Shown: positions 31,625 through 43,106 of the stretch, one piece after another | Layout of the letters: each line of letters begins with the position of its first letter | Position numbering within the stretch: the first letter of the stretch is position 1 | From: Ornithodoros turicata | Lineage: Eukaryota > Arthropoda > Arachnida > Ixodida > Argasidae | Direction: 5' to 3' | Assembly: GCF_037126465.1 (NCBI RefSeq) | Contig: NC_088203.1 | Span: forward strand, 56,767,581 to 56,831,580 | Length of the DNA stretch: 64,000 nt | Program-made: the position numbers and the translations under genes | Notes under the pieces: model-generated | Database searches by the model: none | Told to the model about the DNA's origin: nothing | What the model saw: only the letters and a program-made list of their open reading frames with translations

Positions 31625-34600
31625 AGGTCAGCTCCGGAGGAAACTCACTGCCACGGATTACAACAAAAACTCGCAGGCACAAAGGTTGATGCCTACTGAA
31701 TGTACTTCCAAAATAGTTTCGGCGAATACCCTGTATTTACTGCGAAATCTGTTTTTGGTTTGCCGTCCGATCGTCCGCTTGAACAGCTGACGTCACGCTC
31801 AGCTTTCGCTTTGGCTCCTCTTGGCTTGTTTGCTGGCTCGCAGTTTCGCAATCGCCAGCAATCACAACTCGTCAGGCTGAAAGCGAAATCGAGAGTCGTG
31901 TACGTGTGGGCACCTTTCTCCGCGTCTTAATTTGATCATCTTTTTACTCCGGCTAGTCAGTACACACAACCTCATCTAAGTTGTCACTTTGTGAGAGATG
32001 CAGCGTGAGTGAATTGTGAGAATGCCGTGCTTCTCGCAGTACGAGCAGGTACGCTACTAAGAAAGATGTTTCGTGCCAGGTTCCCAGTTGATATTGTGCG
32101 TGATTGAGTGGTACGAAACCAGTAGTTGAGTGCTCTGAACTTATCAAGGCAACTGTCGTGTGTGCACGAAGCATTTTGCATCAGAATGTTACGAGGTCGT
32201 TCACTTGACGGCCGATTTGGACTGTAAAAGTCGCTGGAAAGGGATGCGGCACCTGCCTCGTTCGACGACAACAAAGAGGAGAGGATAGCAACAAAGGACC
32301 AAAGTTGCGGGTAAGTGTCCGCACGAACTTGCACTATGGCTTGCACACAATGTAAACATGTGAACGACAAATATGGAACTGCTAAACCCTATAATCCGCG
32401 GTTGTATGTAAAACTACGCAGTTTCTCAGAGAAGCTGGTTGAGAAATTACATGAGTTTGGAGAAGTCTGAGCTTGGGCACAGGGAAGACAAAACAGTCAC
32501 AGCAGCTGAAATCAGCAACAACTTAGGAGTTCCTGTTTTGAGACACTCTGTGTCTGTCTGGACTTCTGTGTGATCACATTCAGCCTTTTCCCAACCATGG
32601 AACCACACCATATCCTGCATACATGGTAGCATATTGTTGTTCCTCTTTAAAAGCCGGGCTGTGTCTGTGAGTGCCGTGTATTCAAGTTGTAATGTAAAGT
32701 TATTATGTGCCAGAAATTCCATTCTGTCCTTCTATACTAATGAAGTTGACTCCAGGAACTGAGTACATTGACCAGTAAGGGATGACGATCAGCATGCTCG
32801 TCACAGATTAGCAGAAATAGGTGAAGTCATGAGAAAGGCTCATCTACCTGTGAATCATCGTTTTGACACATGGCACATTGCAAGAGGGCCACATTTGCTT
32901 TGTAGCACACAGTCATAACACATATGTATGCTGTCCATTGGTTGACAACATATTTCCTATTAGAAGGGGTATAGCTGGGGGCAAGCTATGCTGTCAACAT
33001 TGTTGATCACATTTTGTAGCTCTTAAATATGTAGATGCTTTTTTGCACTTTTCCTAACAATATTAGCCTTAACAGGTATCATTATAATTTCTGCTTCTCC
33101 TTTCTCAGGCCCCAGGAAAGAGGTACATACAGCAGCACTGGTGAAGCAACGTCTGGTGCTACAATAATGGTACCACAGTATCGTGAACATGTACATGTGT
33201 GCACACATGGACAAGCAATGATAATGGCAACCTGTTTCTGGTAAAATGACTCATGATACTCTGGCATGTCATGGATATTTGGATCATAACGTTGCTTCAC
33301 ATATTCATGAGCATCAAAGTCACCATGCAAGATGTGCACATCAAGACATTGGGAAGCTGCTTTGGCCCCACGAAGGTGATTTACAGTATTTCAAGCTAGC
33401 AGCGATTACTAAGCAACTGTCCTGCATTCCTCACTTACAGGAACTGGAACATTCGAAGTGTTGTAGGGGATAGTGGGTGTGCTTCCCCTTCTGAAGGACA
33501 TCCCGGCATTGTGTGCACTAAAAGTTTCCTTGTCTGAGTGCTGTTACTCGGTCATGTATCAAAGTATGTCATGGTAAGTAGGTCATGTATCATTTCCACC
33601 TTATGTGTGTGCCACATATTGTATCTACACAAAAGGAATGCGTGTGAGAAAACTACTGAAACAGAGAATTGCATTGCTTCTTTACTGCACAAGCCTGTTC
33701 TGTCTGTTTTAGGAATTCTAATAATGCTAATTTTCATGTCAGATTATGTGCGGGGGCTTTCTGGTGCTCTGCTCGATCTCTGTGGACGATAGCTGTTCAT
33801 GAGCCCCCGAACAGAAGGAAGAGACTACACAAGGGGGGCTCACTGCAAGAGTTTGAGTGAATGAGTAAACGCTAACAACTATGCAAGGCATTAAATGCAA
33901 GTCGATAGCAGAAGGGCTTCAGCGAACATGTACAAACAGTCGCATACCTAGGATTTTTTGTTTTTGGCATTTCATTCGCCATTAATCGGTGGCTTCTGTA
34001 GAAGCGTAGGGGATGGGGAAATAAACATAAGATTTTGGAGCACACAGTAAATGGTACTCCATGTTCCTTAGCCATTTTTACTACATGAAGTGCCAGGGAA
34101 AAATCAGAGGGGTTGGGACGCTTTCATAGACGTGGTTTGTTACATCATGGGTGCATCATGCATTGCGCTCCATAATGCTGATCAATCTGTTTTTTTTTTT
34201 CATGTGTCATACTTCGTGAGATAAAGCTCTCGAACAGATGCCTGACTAACGCACGAATGTCAAGGACCTCAGAAATACAGCCAATTCCACTGATAGCCCT
34301 GAGGTCTGTGACGTCAGAGCTGCTTGAGTTTTGCTATTCAAGGTGCCCATTTTCTACGCTCTATTCCAACCTTGGTTTGTAAAACACACATTGGTACGAA
34401 GAAGCTTTTATGTTCATGTGGGATGGTGGTGTTGCAACCCCTTTCACTGGTTTGTGGGGAATGACCTGATTCTGCCCCTAAGACTTACCACAGAACACCT
34501 GAACTGACACCTGTGTTCTGTCCATCTTGCAGTGTGCTTGTTTACCTGTTGCGAGGGATTATGGGGGGAGTCAGATAGTTTTATGATCTCTGTGTATTCA

Positions 34601-35816
34601 ATAGAATTATGGTCTATTCAGTGTTACGTGTAAAATTACAGTATCTGTGGAATGTGTGGAGATGTGCATTGACTCAAGAAGTAAATCGGCTCCAGAAACC
34701 AGCATGCAGATCCAGATGTAATACTGGTGTCTTTCACATATGGAAGCAACTCATCTTCATTTCTTTTCTCTTTTTTTTTCTTTTTTTGTGGTTGATTAAT
34801 GTGATGGCTCATGGCTGCACTGCACTACTAAACCAGCCGAAAAAAGGTGCAAGATATCCCTGCACTTGCATGGTGTCCTTGTACTGTGCAGTGTATTTTT
34901 GTATTCGTTTATTTTTTCCTTCCTTTCTTTTTCTGTTCAGCTCTCATAAGCCACGTATGCCCTCATGTAAGTATCTTGTTCTTGTATCTGGTGCTTGCTC
35001 TCTCGACAGTGTAAAATTTCGGCAAATACGTTCATGGCGAATCTACACTAAGGTTGTCATTCAAGCCTAATGCTTACGTACGTAGTACCTGCAGTGTGTA
35101 TACGATAACATGGCGTGGCCAAACACAACTCGTTCACCCGGTTATAATGCCAAGAAATGCGATTACTGCTCCTGTAACGTCCAACGCCAGGTATTCGAGA
35201 CTTGGAAAGATATGCGCAAGTGTTGCAGCAGTGGTGAGCCGTAACTATAAGAGAGTGAAGTCTTCAATTAAGCGATGAATTGACTTACTTTATCAAAGAC
35301 ACCTACAATGCGAATAAAAATATCTTTCGTATGTAGGCGTAGCACAGTTCTGTTGACAATATACGTGACGTCCATTGCGTTCTTAGCCAGTCTGCCGCTG
35401 GCCGGAACGCGACAGCATAGTTGCACGAATCCTAACTGCACAAGTGGTATCAACAGCTTGTTTTAGCATTGGCAGATCATCCCAAATATTAGAAAAACGA
35501 TGCGATCAAGAAGCCTACGTCGATCGAGCAGACGCTCCCTGCCACCATCGCCTGTTTACATTCCCGTATGCTCCGTAGAGAGGGAGGGAAGTCTTGAAGA
35601 ACACTGATATCACTTACGTCGGCGATATAGACCGCGTGAACAGCTGCCGTCATAAAAATGGCGGCCCCCATGTTTGTTTCGAAATGGTTAATTTACGATT
35701 ATTTAAAATATGGGGCTGTTTTGTGGAAATGAAGGGTGCTTTCAGACACAGTTCGATATGGGCTTCCAGAATATTGTTACAGTTTCAAGAAGTCAAGGTA
35801 TCTCCGGAGCTGACCT
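31625..35816. mobile_element. 4.2-kb TIR element with TTAA duplication
   Basis: Perfect 15-bp inverted ends, AGGTCAGCTCCGGAG at 31625-31639 and its complement at 35802-35816, are flanked by TTAA (31621-31624, 35817-35820). Removing the element and one TTAA restores the tRNA sequence ggtggttaaagcgc. TTAA targets are typical of piggyBac and of Kolobok elements. The interior has only short frames and I recognise no transposase, so it is probably non-autonomous or decayed. The interior is non-repetitive, with pyrimidine-rich patches near 34760 and 34915. A GGTAAGT and a pyrimidine-AG (about 32309 and 33109) could be splice-like sites, but no gene could be supported. Confidence 0.8.
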
Positions 35817-36723
35817 TTAAAGCGCTTGTCTAGTAAACAGCAGATCGAAGGTTCCACTCCCTCTGGTGTCTACCTCTCCCATCTTTCGTGTTATTGTCAG
35901 GTAGATTTTTCTTGTCTACGCACGGAGTGGCCTGGTTTTTTGCTTTGCGACATCGCATTGCAATTTGCTTTCTACAGAAAGGCGCCGTGGCTTAGGTGGT
36001 TAAAGCGCTTGTCTAGTAAACAGGAGATCATGGGTTCGACTCCCTCTGGTGTATACCTGTCGCATCTTTCGTGCGTTTGAGTTATTGTCAGGTAGATTCT
36101 CTTGTCTACACCCTGGTTGGGATCGTTTTTAGCTCCGCGCATCGCATTGCAATTTGCTTTCCACAGAAAGGCGCCGTTACTTAGGTGGTTAAAGCGCTTG
36201 TCTAGTACACAGGAGATCGAGGGTTCGACTCCCTCTGGTGCCTACCTGTCCCACCTTTCGTCTTATTGTCAGGTAGATTCTCTTGTCTACGCACGGTGCG
36301 GCCTCGTCTTTAGCTCCGCGACATCGCATTGCAATTCGCTTTCCACAGAAAGGCGCCGTGGCTTAGGTGGTTAAAGCGCCTGTCTAGTAAACAGGAGGTC
36401 GAGGGTTCGACTCCCTGCGGTTACTACCTGTCCGGTATTTTATTGTCAGGTAGATTCTCCTCTCTACGCACGGCGTGGCCTGGTTTTTAGCTCCGCGACA
36501 TCGCATTTCAATTTGCTTTCCACAGAAAGGTCTTAGGTGTTTAAAGCGCTTGTCGAGTAAACAGGAGATCTAGGGTTCGACTCCCTCTGGTGTCTACCTG
36601 TCCCATCTTTCGTGTGATTGTGTTATTGTCAGGTAGATTCTCTTGTCTACGCACGACGTGGCCTCGTTTTTAGCTCCGCGACATCGCATTGCAATTTGCT
36701 TTCCACAGACAGGCGCCGTGGCT
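35817..36723 (+). repeat. tRNA-Thr satellite after the TTAA element, divergent units
   Basis: Starts with the right half of the unit split at 31624 (TTAA then agcgcttgtctag to about 35869). Then units at 35981, 36170, 36352 and 36529 (the last has lost the cgccgtggc segment near its 5' end), and a partial unit 36712-36723. AGT units, several with weakened acceptor pairing. Spacers vary more than in other arrays, suggesting an older segment. Confidence 0.88.
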
Positions 36724-36745
36724 GGTGGAAAAAAAAAAAAAAAAA
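36724..36745 (+). mobile_element. E7: tail-only LINE insertion (ggtgg plus poly(A))
   Basis: Between tRNA nt 12 (ends 36723) and a fresh tRNA start gcgccgtggct at 36746 there are only ggtgg and 17 A. The five bases match the 3' end of E4 (aataaaggtggaaaag). The flanking repeat of gcgccgtggct is the target duplication. This is an extreme 5' truncation of a group A LINE. Confidence 0.75.
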
Positions 36746-36943
36746 GCGCCGTGGCTTAGGCGGTTAAAGCGCCTGTCTAGTAAACACGAGGTCGATGGTT
36801 CGACTCCCTCCGGTGCCTACCCGAACCATCTTTCGTGTTATTGTCAGGTAGATTCTCTTCTCTACGCACCGCGTGGCCTCGTTTTTAGCTCCGCGACATC
36901 GCATTGCAATTTGCTTTTTCACAAAAAGGCGCCGTGGCTTAGG
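36746..36943 (+). repeat. tRNA-Thr satellite between E7 and E8
   Basis: One AGT unit (36745-36818, A-box variant taggcgg, one mismatch in each of the anticodon and T stems), its spacer, and a partial unit 36928-36943 cut after tRNA nt 16 by E8. Confidence 0.9.
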
Positions 36944-37112
36944 TCAGTGGCCAAAGACGTGTAGAGAATGAAAACGTAGCCAGAGATCACACTGCGGACT
37001 AACGTCCACACCGAAAAGACTTAAGCAAGACATAACCAATAAGTTCGCTACCTTGAAGTCACAGCAAATCGCTGCGTCGTGCCTGGATGACATAGCATTT
37101 GGAACTACTTAG
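36944..37112 (+). pseudogene. E8 ORF1 C-terminal tail
   Basis: The last codons read IAASCLDDIAFGTT before a TAG at 37110-37112, matching the end motif of other ORF1s (G-x-S-x-L-D-D/N-x-x-F). Upstream of that the reading frame is not clear over the short stretch. The protein body and knuckles are lost by 5' truncation. Confidence 0.65.
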
Positions 37113-37202
37113 GGGTGACAAGATGCCCTGTCAGACGCCCAACAGAAAGTAACAGATAAGTAACGTACCCTTCTTCTCTGAAAGACAAACAAATATCTAT
37201 CA

Positions 37203-40200
37203 ATGGGGGAAAAAGCAATCACAGTAGCTACAATCAACGTCAGAGGACTAGGTTCTCGAAGAAAACAGTATCACTTGAAGCGGTATCTGGAGGATTATCC
37301 TGACATCGATGTAATAGCTGTACAAGAAACAAAAATAAGCTCAGAAGAGGATACTGCCACACGAATATCAAATGTTTTTGAAAAGGAATTCGATGTAGTT
37401 GTAAGCCACGCTGTTGGGCGTTCACGAGGAACACTGCTTTGTTTGAAGAGAAGGCAACACATGATACCGTTTGAATATTGGACTGATAATCAAGGGAGGA
37501 TAGCAAGGTTAGATGTCATTGTTGATGAAGAGATGTGGCGGTTTGTCAGTGTTTACGCCCCCAACGACGTGCAAGATAGAGTGAATTTTTTCGAGTCCTT
37601 GGCCAATGTCGCCGAGAAATGTGGTAACACAGTACTGCTTGGCGACTTCAACCTGCACTTTGAACGATGCCGATAGAAGCAATTTCAAATATTCAACAGA
37701 TGCAAGTAAAGTAACGCTACAATCAATATTAACGAACAACAGCATGATAGATGCCTTCGAGGTGGGCAAAAGGAAACAGCTTGTGTTTACACATTTCCAA
37801 AAGAATGCACATGCAAGATTGGATCGTGTCTACGTAACAACATCAAGCTCCAAGTCGGTTATACACTACAGTGTACACGCAGCATATTTTAGTGACCACT
37901 GTATGGTGAAAGTGGCCCTTGGGCAGTATAATTCTCAAACTACGAAAAAACGAGGCTGGTCACAGTGGAAGCTGAACATAAAGTTGCTAGAGGACCATAA
38001 ATTTATTGGATCTGTGAAAGATGAGATAGCTGAGCTTATATCAAGCAACGAAGATTGGATCCCTTCATGGGAGCAATTTAAACAGCAAGTGCGGTTTATC
38101 GCTATAGAAAGGAGCAGCGTGCTGGCTTACGAGAAGAAATGCAGAGAGGAAGGCCTGAAGAAAAGGCTGAACTCTGTCATGAAACTAGAATCGCAAAATC
38201 CTGGAAGCTTCGAAGAGGAAATGAAGGATACGAAGTATGAGCTCGAACTTATAAATTGTACGATGTATGAGGGGGCAAGAGTCAGGTGCAGGTCTCAGAA
38301 GTATTTGCCAGACGAAGTTCCCAGCAAGAGGTACTTTCTGCAAGAAAAGGAATACGGGAAACGAAAAGTGATAGAACAGATCCAACATGAAGGGGTGATA
38401 ATTAATAAAGAATCGGATATACTCAAGTGCTTCGAACACTACTTTGAAGACCTCATAGGCAAAGAAAGAAAGTCAGACGTTGATGCTGGGAATGAAACGA
38501 AGCAGTGGAACCTGTCCCGCTTGACAGATGAGGAGCAGCAGGCATTAGATATGCCCCTTCATTTGGGAGAAGTCCAAGATGCAATAAAGTCTCTCGCACG
38601 AAATACAACGCCTGGGCCAGATGGCTTGGGAGGAGAATTCTACCAAACCTTTGCGGATTTTCTCTCGCCAGTGTTACTACAAGTATTCCGAGAATCTGAG
38701 ACACGGGGGTTGCTGCCGCGAACTTTTCGACGTTCACGTACGGTACTGATACCTAAGAAAATTGCCGAAGAGAGTGTGCCCGGTGTCAAGGACTACAGAC
38801 CTATATCACTGTGCAATACGGATTACGAACTATACTCTAAAATACTTGCAGCTCGACTGCAGAAAGTGATTCCCAATCTCGTTGGAGACCATCAGTCGTG
38901 TGCTATAAAGGGCAGAAGTATCCAAATGAACATACACGTGCTGCGCACGCTAATGGACATATGTACACAAGAAGGCGACCAGGCAGCAGTGCTCCAAGCC
39001 GACCTGATGAAAGCGTTTGACAGAGTCCGCCATGATTTCTTATTTTCTGTACTGCATCAGATGAACATCGATCAAGCTTTCTCGGAACGTGTGCGACTTT
39101 GCTACAGAGAAGTAACAACAAGAATCCTTATCAACAGTACGTGCACATCAGAAATTCCTCTTCGTTCTTCTGTTCGCCAAGGATGCCTGTTGTCCCCTCT
39201 CTTGTTTGACCTGTACATCGAACCGTTATGCCGAAAGATCATCAACAATAAGAACATTAGAGGTTATCGACTTGGAAGTAGTGAAGTCAAGGTGTTGGCA
39301 TATGCGGATGATATCACATTTGTCGTTGCTGACAAGAAGAGCGTTACCGGCGTCCTCAAAGAAATTGATGAATGTTGCAAGCATTCAGGAGCAAGCCTTA
39401 ACAAAGAAAAGTCTGTTGGGATATGGGCGGGGCAGTGGGGGACGACGCCGGCGAAGTTTCAAGGGATTGAGTGGCAATGTGCACCAAGTGTATACCTAGG
39501 AGTCCCGTTACAGGAAAGTAAAAATACCAATAGGATGTGGCTGGAACTGTGCAGCAAAGTACGAACTCATGCCAACATCCTGAAAGGAAGGGAACTGTGT
39601 AACGTCTTCCTTGAAGCTGATGTACTGTCTGCAAGTGCTGCAGTGTGCAAGGACAAAGATTCAAAAATTCCACCGCGTTTTCGCTACGTTCACGTGGATG
39701 TCGAACTTTGAAGCAATGCGCAGGGACAATCTTTTCAGACCGGTGTGCAGTGGTGGGGTGGGACTACAACATCTGTTCGTGATGCAGCTCGTTATGAGGC
39801 TTTTCTTTTTCCGTAACTCTACGCACCCTGTGTTAAAATGTATGCTGCAAAGTATTGGGCAAGTGTACCTCCCAGAACTAGTAGTGGCAACAGTGGATCG
39901 TACATTCAAGCTGTCAGGTTTTTACACTGAAGTACTGTTATGCATGCGTTTCTTGCTGGTAAGGTTTTCGCGGGACTACTTCTTTAGTGTGTCAAAAGCG
40001 AGACTGAAAAGTGGTCTTATAGATTCGCTTTTCCCAATACCTCTTTACAGAGAGATTCCCAGTAGCTGGGCAGGATCAGACATCCTAAACAGAGTGAAGA
40101 AAATGTGTATCAAGCCACGGATTAAGACGTTTTTCTTTAAAGTGCATACAAATACCTCACCAGTGAAAACATGGTTAGCGGATAAAGGTATATTCGCATC

Positions 40201-40598
40201 GTGGTCCACCAACTGCCGATATTGTAATGAGCCTGAGACCAGTGAACATGTATTCATACATTGTACTGAAGCACAGTTTATGTGGGACGACTTGAGCCGG
40301 ATGACTAACAAAAGGATACGATTGAACCCTCACACTATGAGATATCTGCCCCTAGTGGAAAAAAAACGGTCCCGCGTATGACACCTTGTGTATCCTAGCA
40401 ATGTTTAGTCTATGGAAAGTTATAGTCACTGGCAGAAATGAAGAGCCAAGGAGACCACCAATGGAGTACTTGGCCGACGAACTGTTACAAATGAGGCGCT
40501 TTGCAGAGTACAGAGGACATGTGCCAGGTTGGCTTAAGAAATTCTGTTGTTGTGTGACTCCAGGCCGGAGCACACTTTTTAATGATATGCAATTTTAA
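37203..40598 (+). pseudogene. E8 ORF2: endonuclease-RT with at least three frameshifts
   Basis: ATG 37203 (MGEKAITVATINVRGL). Endonuclease motifs AVQETK, YAPNDV and LGDFN; then an extra C near 37650 shifts the frame in the middle of the conserved GDFNCTL block. RT: TTPGPDGLGGEFY, LMKAFDRVRHDFLF, RQGCLLSPLLF (Leu for the usual Pro), LAYADDITF. Near 39595 about 24 bp are missing (the SIFQRASV segment). A frameshift near 39613 and an indel in an A run at about 40363 follow. The C-terminal finger CRYCNEPETSEHVFIHC is present. Not functional as is. Confidence 0.9.
40552..40575 (+). other. 9-bp bulged hairpin near E8 ORF2 end
   Basis: GTGTG(a)CTCC aggcc GGAGCACAC, 21 nt before the stop at 40596. 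It has one bulged A and otherwise complete pairing. Confidence 0.45.
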
Positions 40599-40825
40599 TG
40601 TAATTACTGTGGTGGTGTGATGTGCACATAGTAATAAAAAAAAGCGCCGTGGCTTAGGTGTTTAAAGCGCCTGTCTAGTAAACAGGAGATCGAGGGTTCG
40701 ACTCCCTCCTGTGCCTACCTGTCTTATCTTTTGTGTTATAGTCAGGTAGATTCTCTTCTCTACGCACCGCGTGGCCTCGTTTTTAGCTCCGCGACATCGC
40801 ATTGCAATTTGCTTTTTCACGAAAA

Positions 40826-40899
40826 GGCGCCGTGGCTTAGGTGGTTAAAGCGCCTGTCTAGTAAACAGGAGATCGAGGGTTCGACTCCCTCCGGTGCCT
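40826..40899 (+). tRNA. tRNA-Thr(AGT), fully paired unit
   Basis: Same sequence and folding quality as 30856-30929: full acceptor (one G-U), anticodon and T stems, canonical A and B boxes, TTTT in the spacer (catcttttgtg). Confidence 0.7.
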
Positions 40900-41008
40900 A
40901 CCTGTCCCATCTTTTGTGTTACAGTCAGGTAGATTCTCTTCTCTACGCACCGCGTGGCCTCGTTTTTAGCTCCGCGACATCGCATTGCAATTTGCTTTTT
41001 CACGAAAA

Positions 41009-41082
41009 GGCGCCGTGGCTTAGGTGGTTGAAGCGCCTGTCTAGTAAACAGGAGATCGAGGGTTCGACTCCCTCCGGTGCCT
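41009..41082 (+). tRNA. tRNA-Thr(AGT), near-perfect unit
   Basis: Identical to 40826-40899 except ggttgaagcg in the D arm. All stems outside the D arm pair. Anticodon loop CTAGTAA. Confidence 0.65.
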
Positions 41083-41458
41083 ACCTGTCCCATCTTTTGT
41101 GTTATAGTCAGGTAGATTCTCTTCTCTACGCACCGCGTGGCCTCGTTTTTAGCTCCGCGACATCGCATTGCAATTTGCTTTTTCACGAAAAGGCGCCCTG
41201 GCTTAGGTGGTTAAAGCGCCTGTCTAGTAAACAGGAGATCGACGGTTCGACTCCCTCCGGTGCCTACCTGTACCATCTTTTGTGTTATAGTCAGGTGGAT
41301 TCTCTTCTCTGCGCACCGCGTGGCCTCGTTTTTAGCTCCGCGACATCGCATTGCAATTTGCTTTTTCACAAAAAAGCGCCGTGGCTTAGGTGGTTAAAGC
41401 GCCTGTCTAGTAAACAGGAGATCGACGGTTCGACTCCCTCCGGTGCCTACCTCTACCA

Positions 41459-42990
41459 CCCAGTCAACACAACATTGCAAATTCAACGCTGAAAACACGT
41501 TCAAAATCAACCATGTGAATGCAGGGTCGACGTTAACAATTAACGTTGATTCAACTTGGCTGATGTCACAGCCAGAAACGGGTTAAATTAACAGCGAGCA
41601 GAACGCATATTCCACATAACTGAAACGTAGTTTACGCGTGAATTCAACGTATACCAATGTTGAAAAAGTGGAATAATCAACAGCAAACTGACAACATATA
41701 ATTAACATGCGATGAAAATGCAAATTACACGTAACTACATTTTTAATTATTATTGAATACATGTTATTTCTCGATGCTTTTATTTCACAAATAGGCATAA
41801 TGTCCTGATAATAGTCGTAAATAATGACACAAGAATATGCTTGTCGTAAGGTTTTATTCTCCTCACATTTGATTAGCACAGCTACATTTTTCCATACTCT
41901 CTCTTGTGAACAATAAAGGCAGTTAACTGACCGTTCTAATTGTTGAAATGCACTAGAACCTCGCGGGAAGCCACGTCGTTTCGGCATCCAGGCTGTCTTC
42001 TTTCTTTGCGACTACGCCTGCGTAAAAGTGAACACAAACAAAGCAAAAGATCAATTCGAACAGCTAAGAGAAAACTTACGTTACATCTGTGTACAGGCTC
42101 GCCCTTTGCTCAACAGCTGCCTTTCTTTCACGCATCGCTCTCTGTCCTGAAATACAAGTGATGATAATTATCACACGAATTTGAAACGGCCAACAACGCT
42201 GAAAAACAATTCGGGAGCCCACCATGTAATAGTGACCCCATTTGCACACTCTACAAATGTAAACACAATTATGAACTCAAATCCGTCGTCGACATACCTG
42301 CGCTTTCTACGAATCACTCATAAACCGCACACACTGGACTTGCTAGCGGCGGCGATAATCTCTGAGCCAGCTTCCTGGTAGTAGAGAGCCCGTTGTAACC
42401 GTCATAACCGATTCGTATATCCCAGCAGTGAAACCTGTGCTTACCGACATCACAGTCACCAGCACAACCCGGTTCGAAACCAAAACAAGCCACGAAACAA
42501 AGAAGAAGGAGCTGCAAACGCGAAATAAACTTGAAACGCCAGCATCAGTTAATGGCGATTACGATCTGAGGAGAATGGCGTCTGGTGCGGCTTCCCCGAT
42601 TCTCGCTTTGAAAGGAACTGACTTGAATTGGATCCTGGATGGGATTGGATTGGATAATGCAGTTGCTTTACGTATGATAAACCTACGTGATTTCTACGTG
42701 TGCACTTTGCATGTGAAATCCTGAAGTTAAACTTGTGCAAAAACAACGTTGTTCGTTGTACGTTTTCGGTTACGATAAATTCCATCGTAAGTATCAACGC
42801 TGTCATAACGTGCTCCATTCAACTGCTGGTATATGAGTGTTGAATCAACGTTGAATTCCTGCATTACAATTCGCACGTTGAAATTTTACGTAAAATCTGC
42901 GTGAAATTGATGTTCTCAATTCACGTTTCACATTGTTCAACGATATTCAACGTGGATTTTACATTCTGTCAACCATGTGTGTTGACTGGG
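41459..42990. mobile_element. 1.5-kb TIR element (non-autonomous, unassigned) in an array spacer
   Basis: Perfect 13-bp inverted ends, CCCAGTCAACACA at 41459 and TGTGTTGACTGGG ending 42990, with a 2-bp flank duplication CA. Excision would restore the spacer (taccatctttt). Both subterminal regions are crowded with TTCAACG/CGTTGAA words in either orientation (for example aacgttgattcaac near 41540 and gaatcaacgttgaatt near 42843). No transposase is seen; interior frames are short. The superfamily is not clear from the ends and the CA duplication. Confidence 0.78.
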
Positions 42991-43106
42991 CATCTTTTGT
43001 GTTATAGTCAGGTAGATTCTCTTCTCTACGCACCGCGTGGCCTCGTTTTTAGCTCCGCGACATCGCATTGCAATTTGCTTTTTCACAAAAAAGCGCCGTG
43101 GCTTAG
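42991..43106 (+). repeat. tRNA-Thr satellite remnant between the TIR element and E9
   Basis: Right half of the interrupted spacer, then a partial tRNA unit agcgccgtggcttag at 43092-43106, cut by E9 after tRNA nt 15. Confidence 0.88.

Larger units (their letters stand above)
36944..40643 (+). mobile_element. E8: group A LINE truncated within ORF1
   Basis: A 3.7-kb copy beginning inside the ORF1 tail and ending tagtaataaaaaaa before gcgccgtggc at 40644. It keeps the end of ORF1, the 90-nt spacer and all of ORF2 with several frameshifts. Confidence 0.9.
40644..41458 (+). repeat. tRNA-Thr satellite after E8
   Basis: AGT units at 40643, 40826, 41009, 41192 (gccctgg variant) and 41375 (begins agcgcc). 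Spacers carry ttatagtcagg or ttacagtcagg. The spacer of the last unit is interrupted at 41458 by the TIR element and continues at 42991. Confidence 0.92.

Noticed and set aside
32001..35300. Possible host gene with introns inside the TTAA element
   Set aside because: Splice-like sites exist, but no frame longer than about 150 codons and no recognisable protein motif could be joined with confidence.
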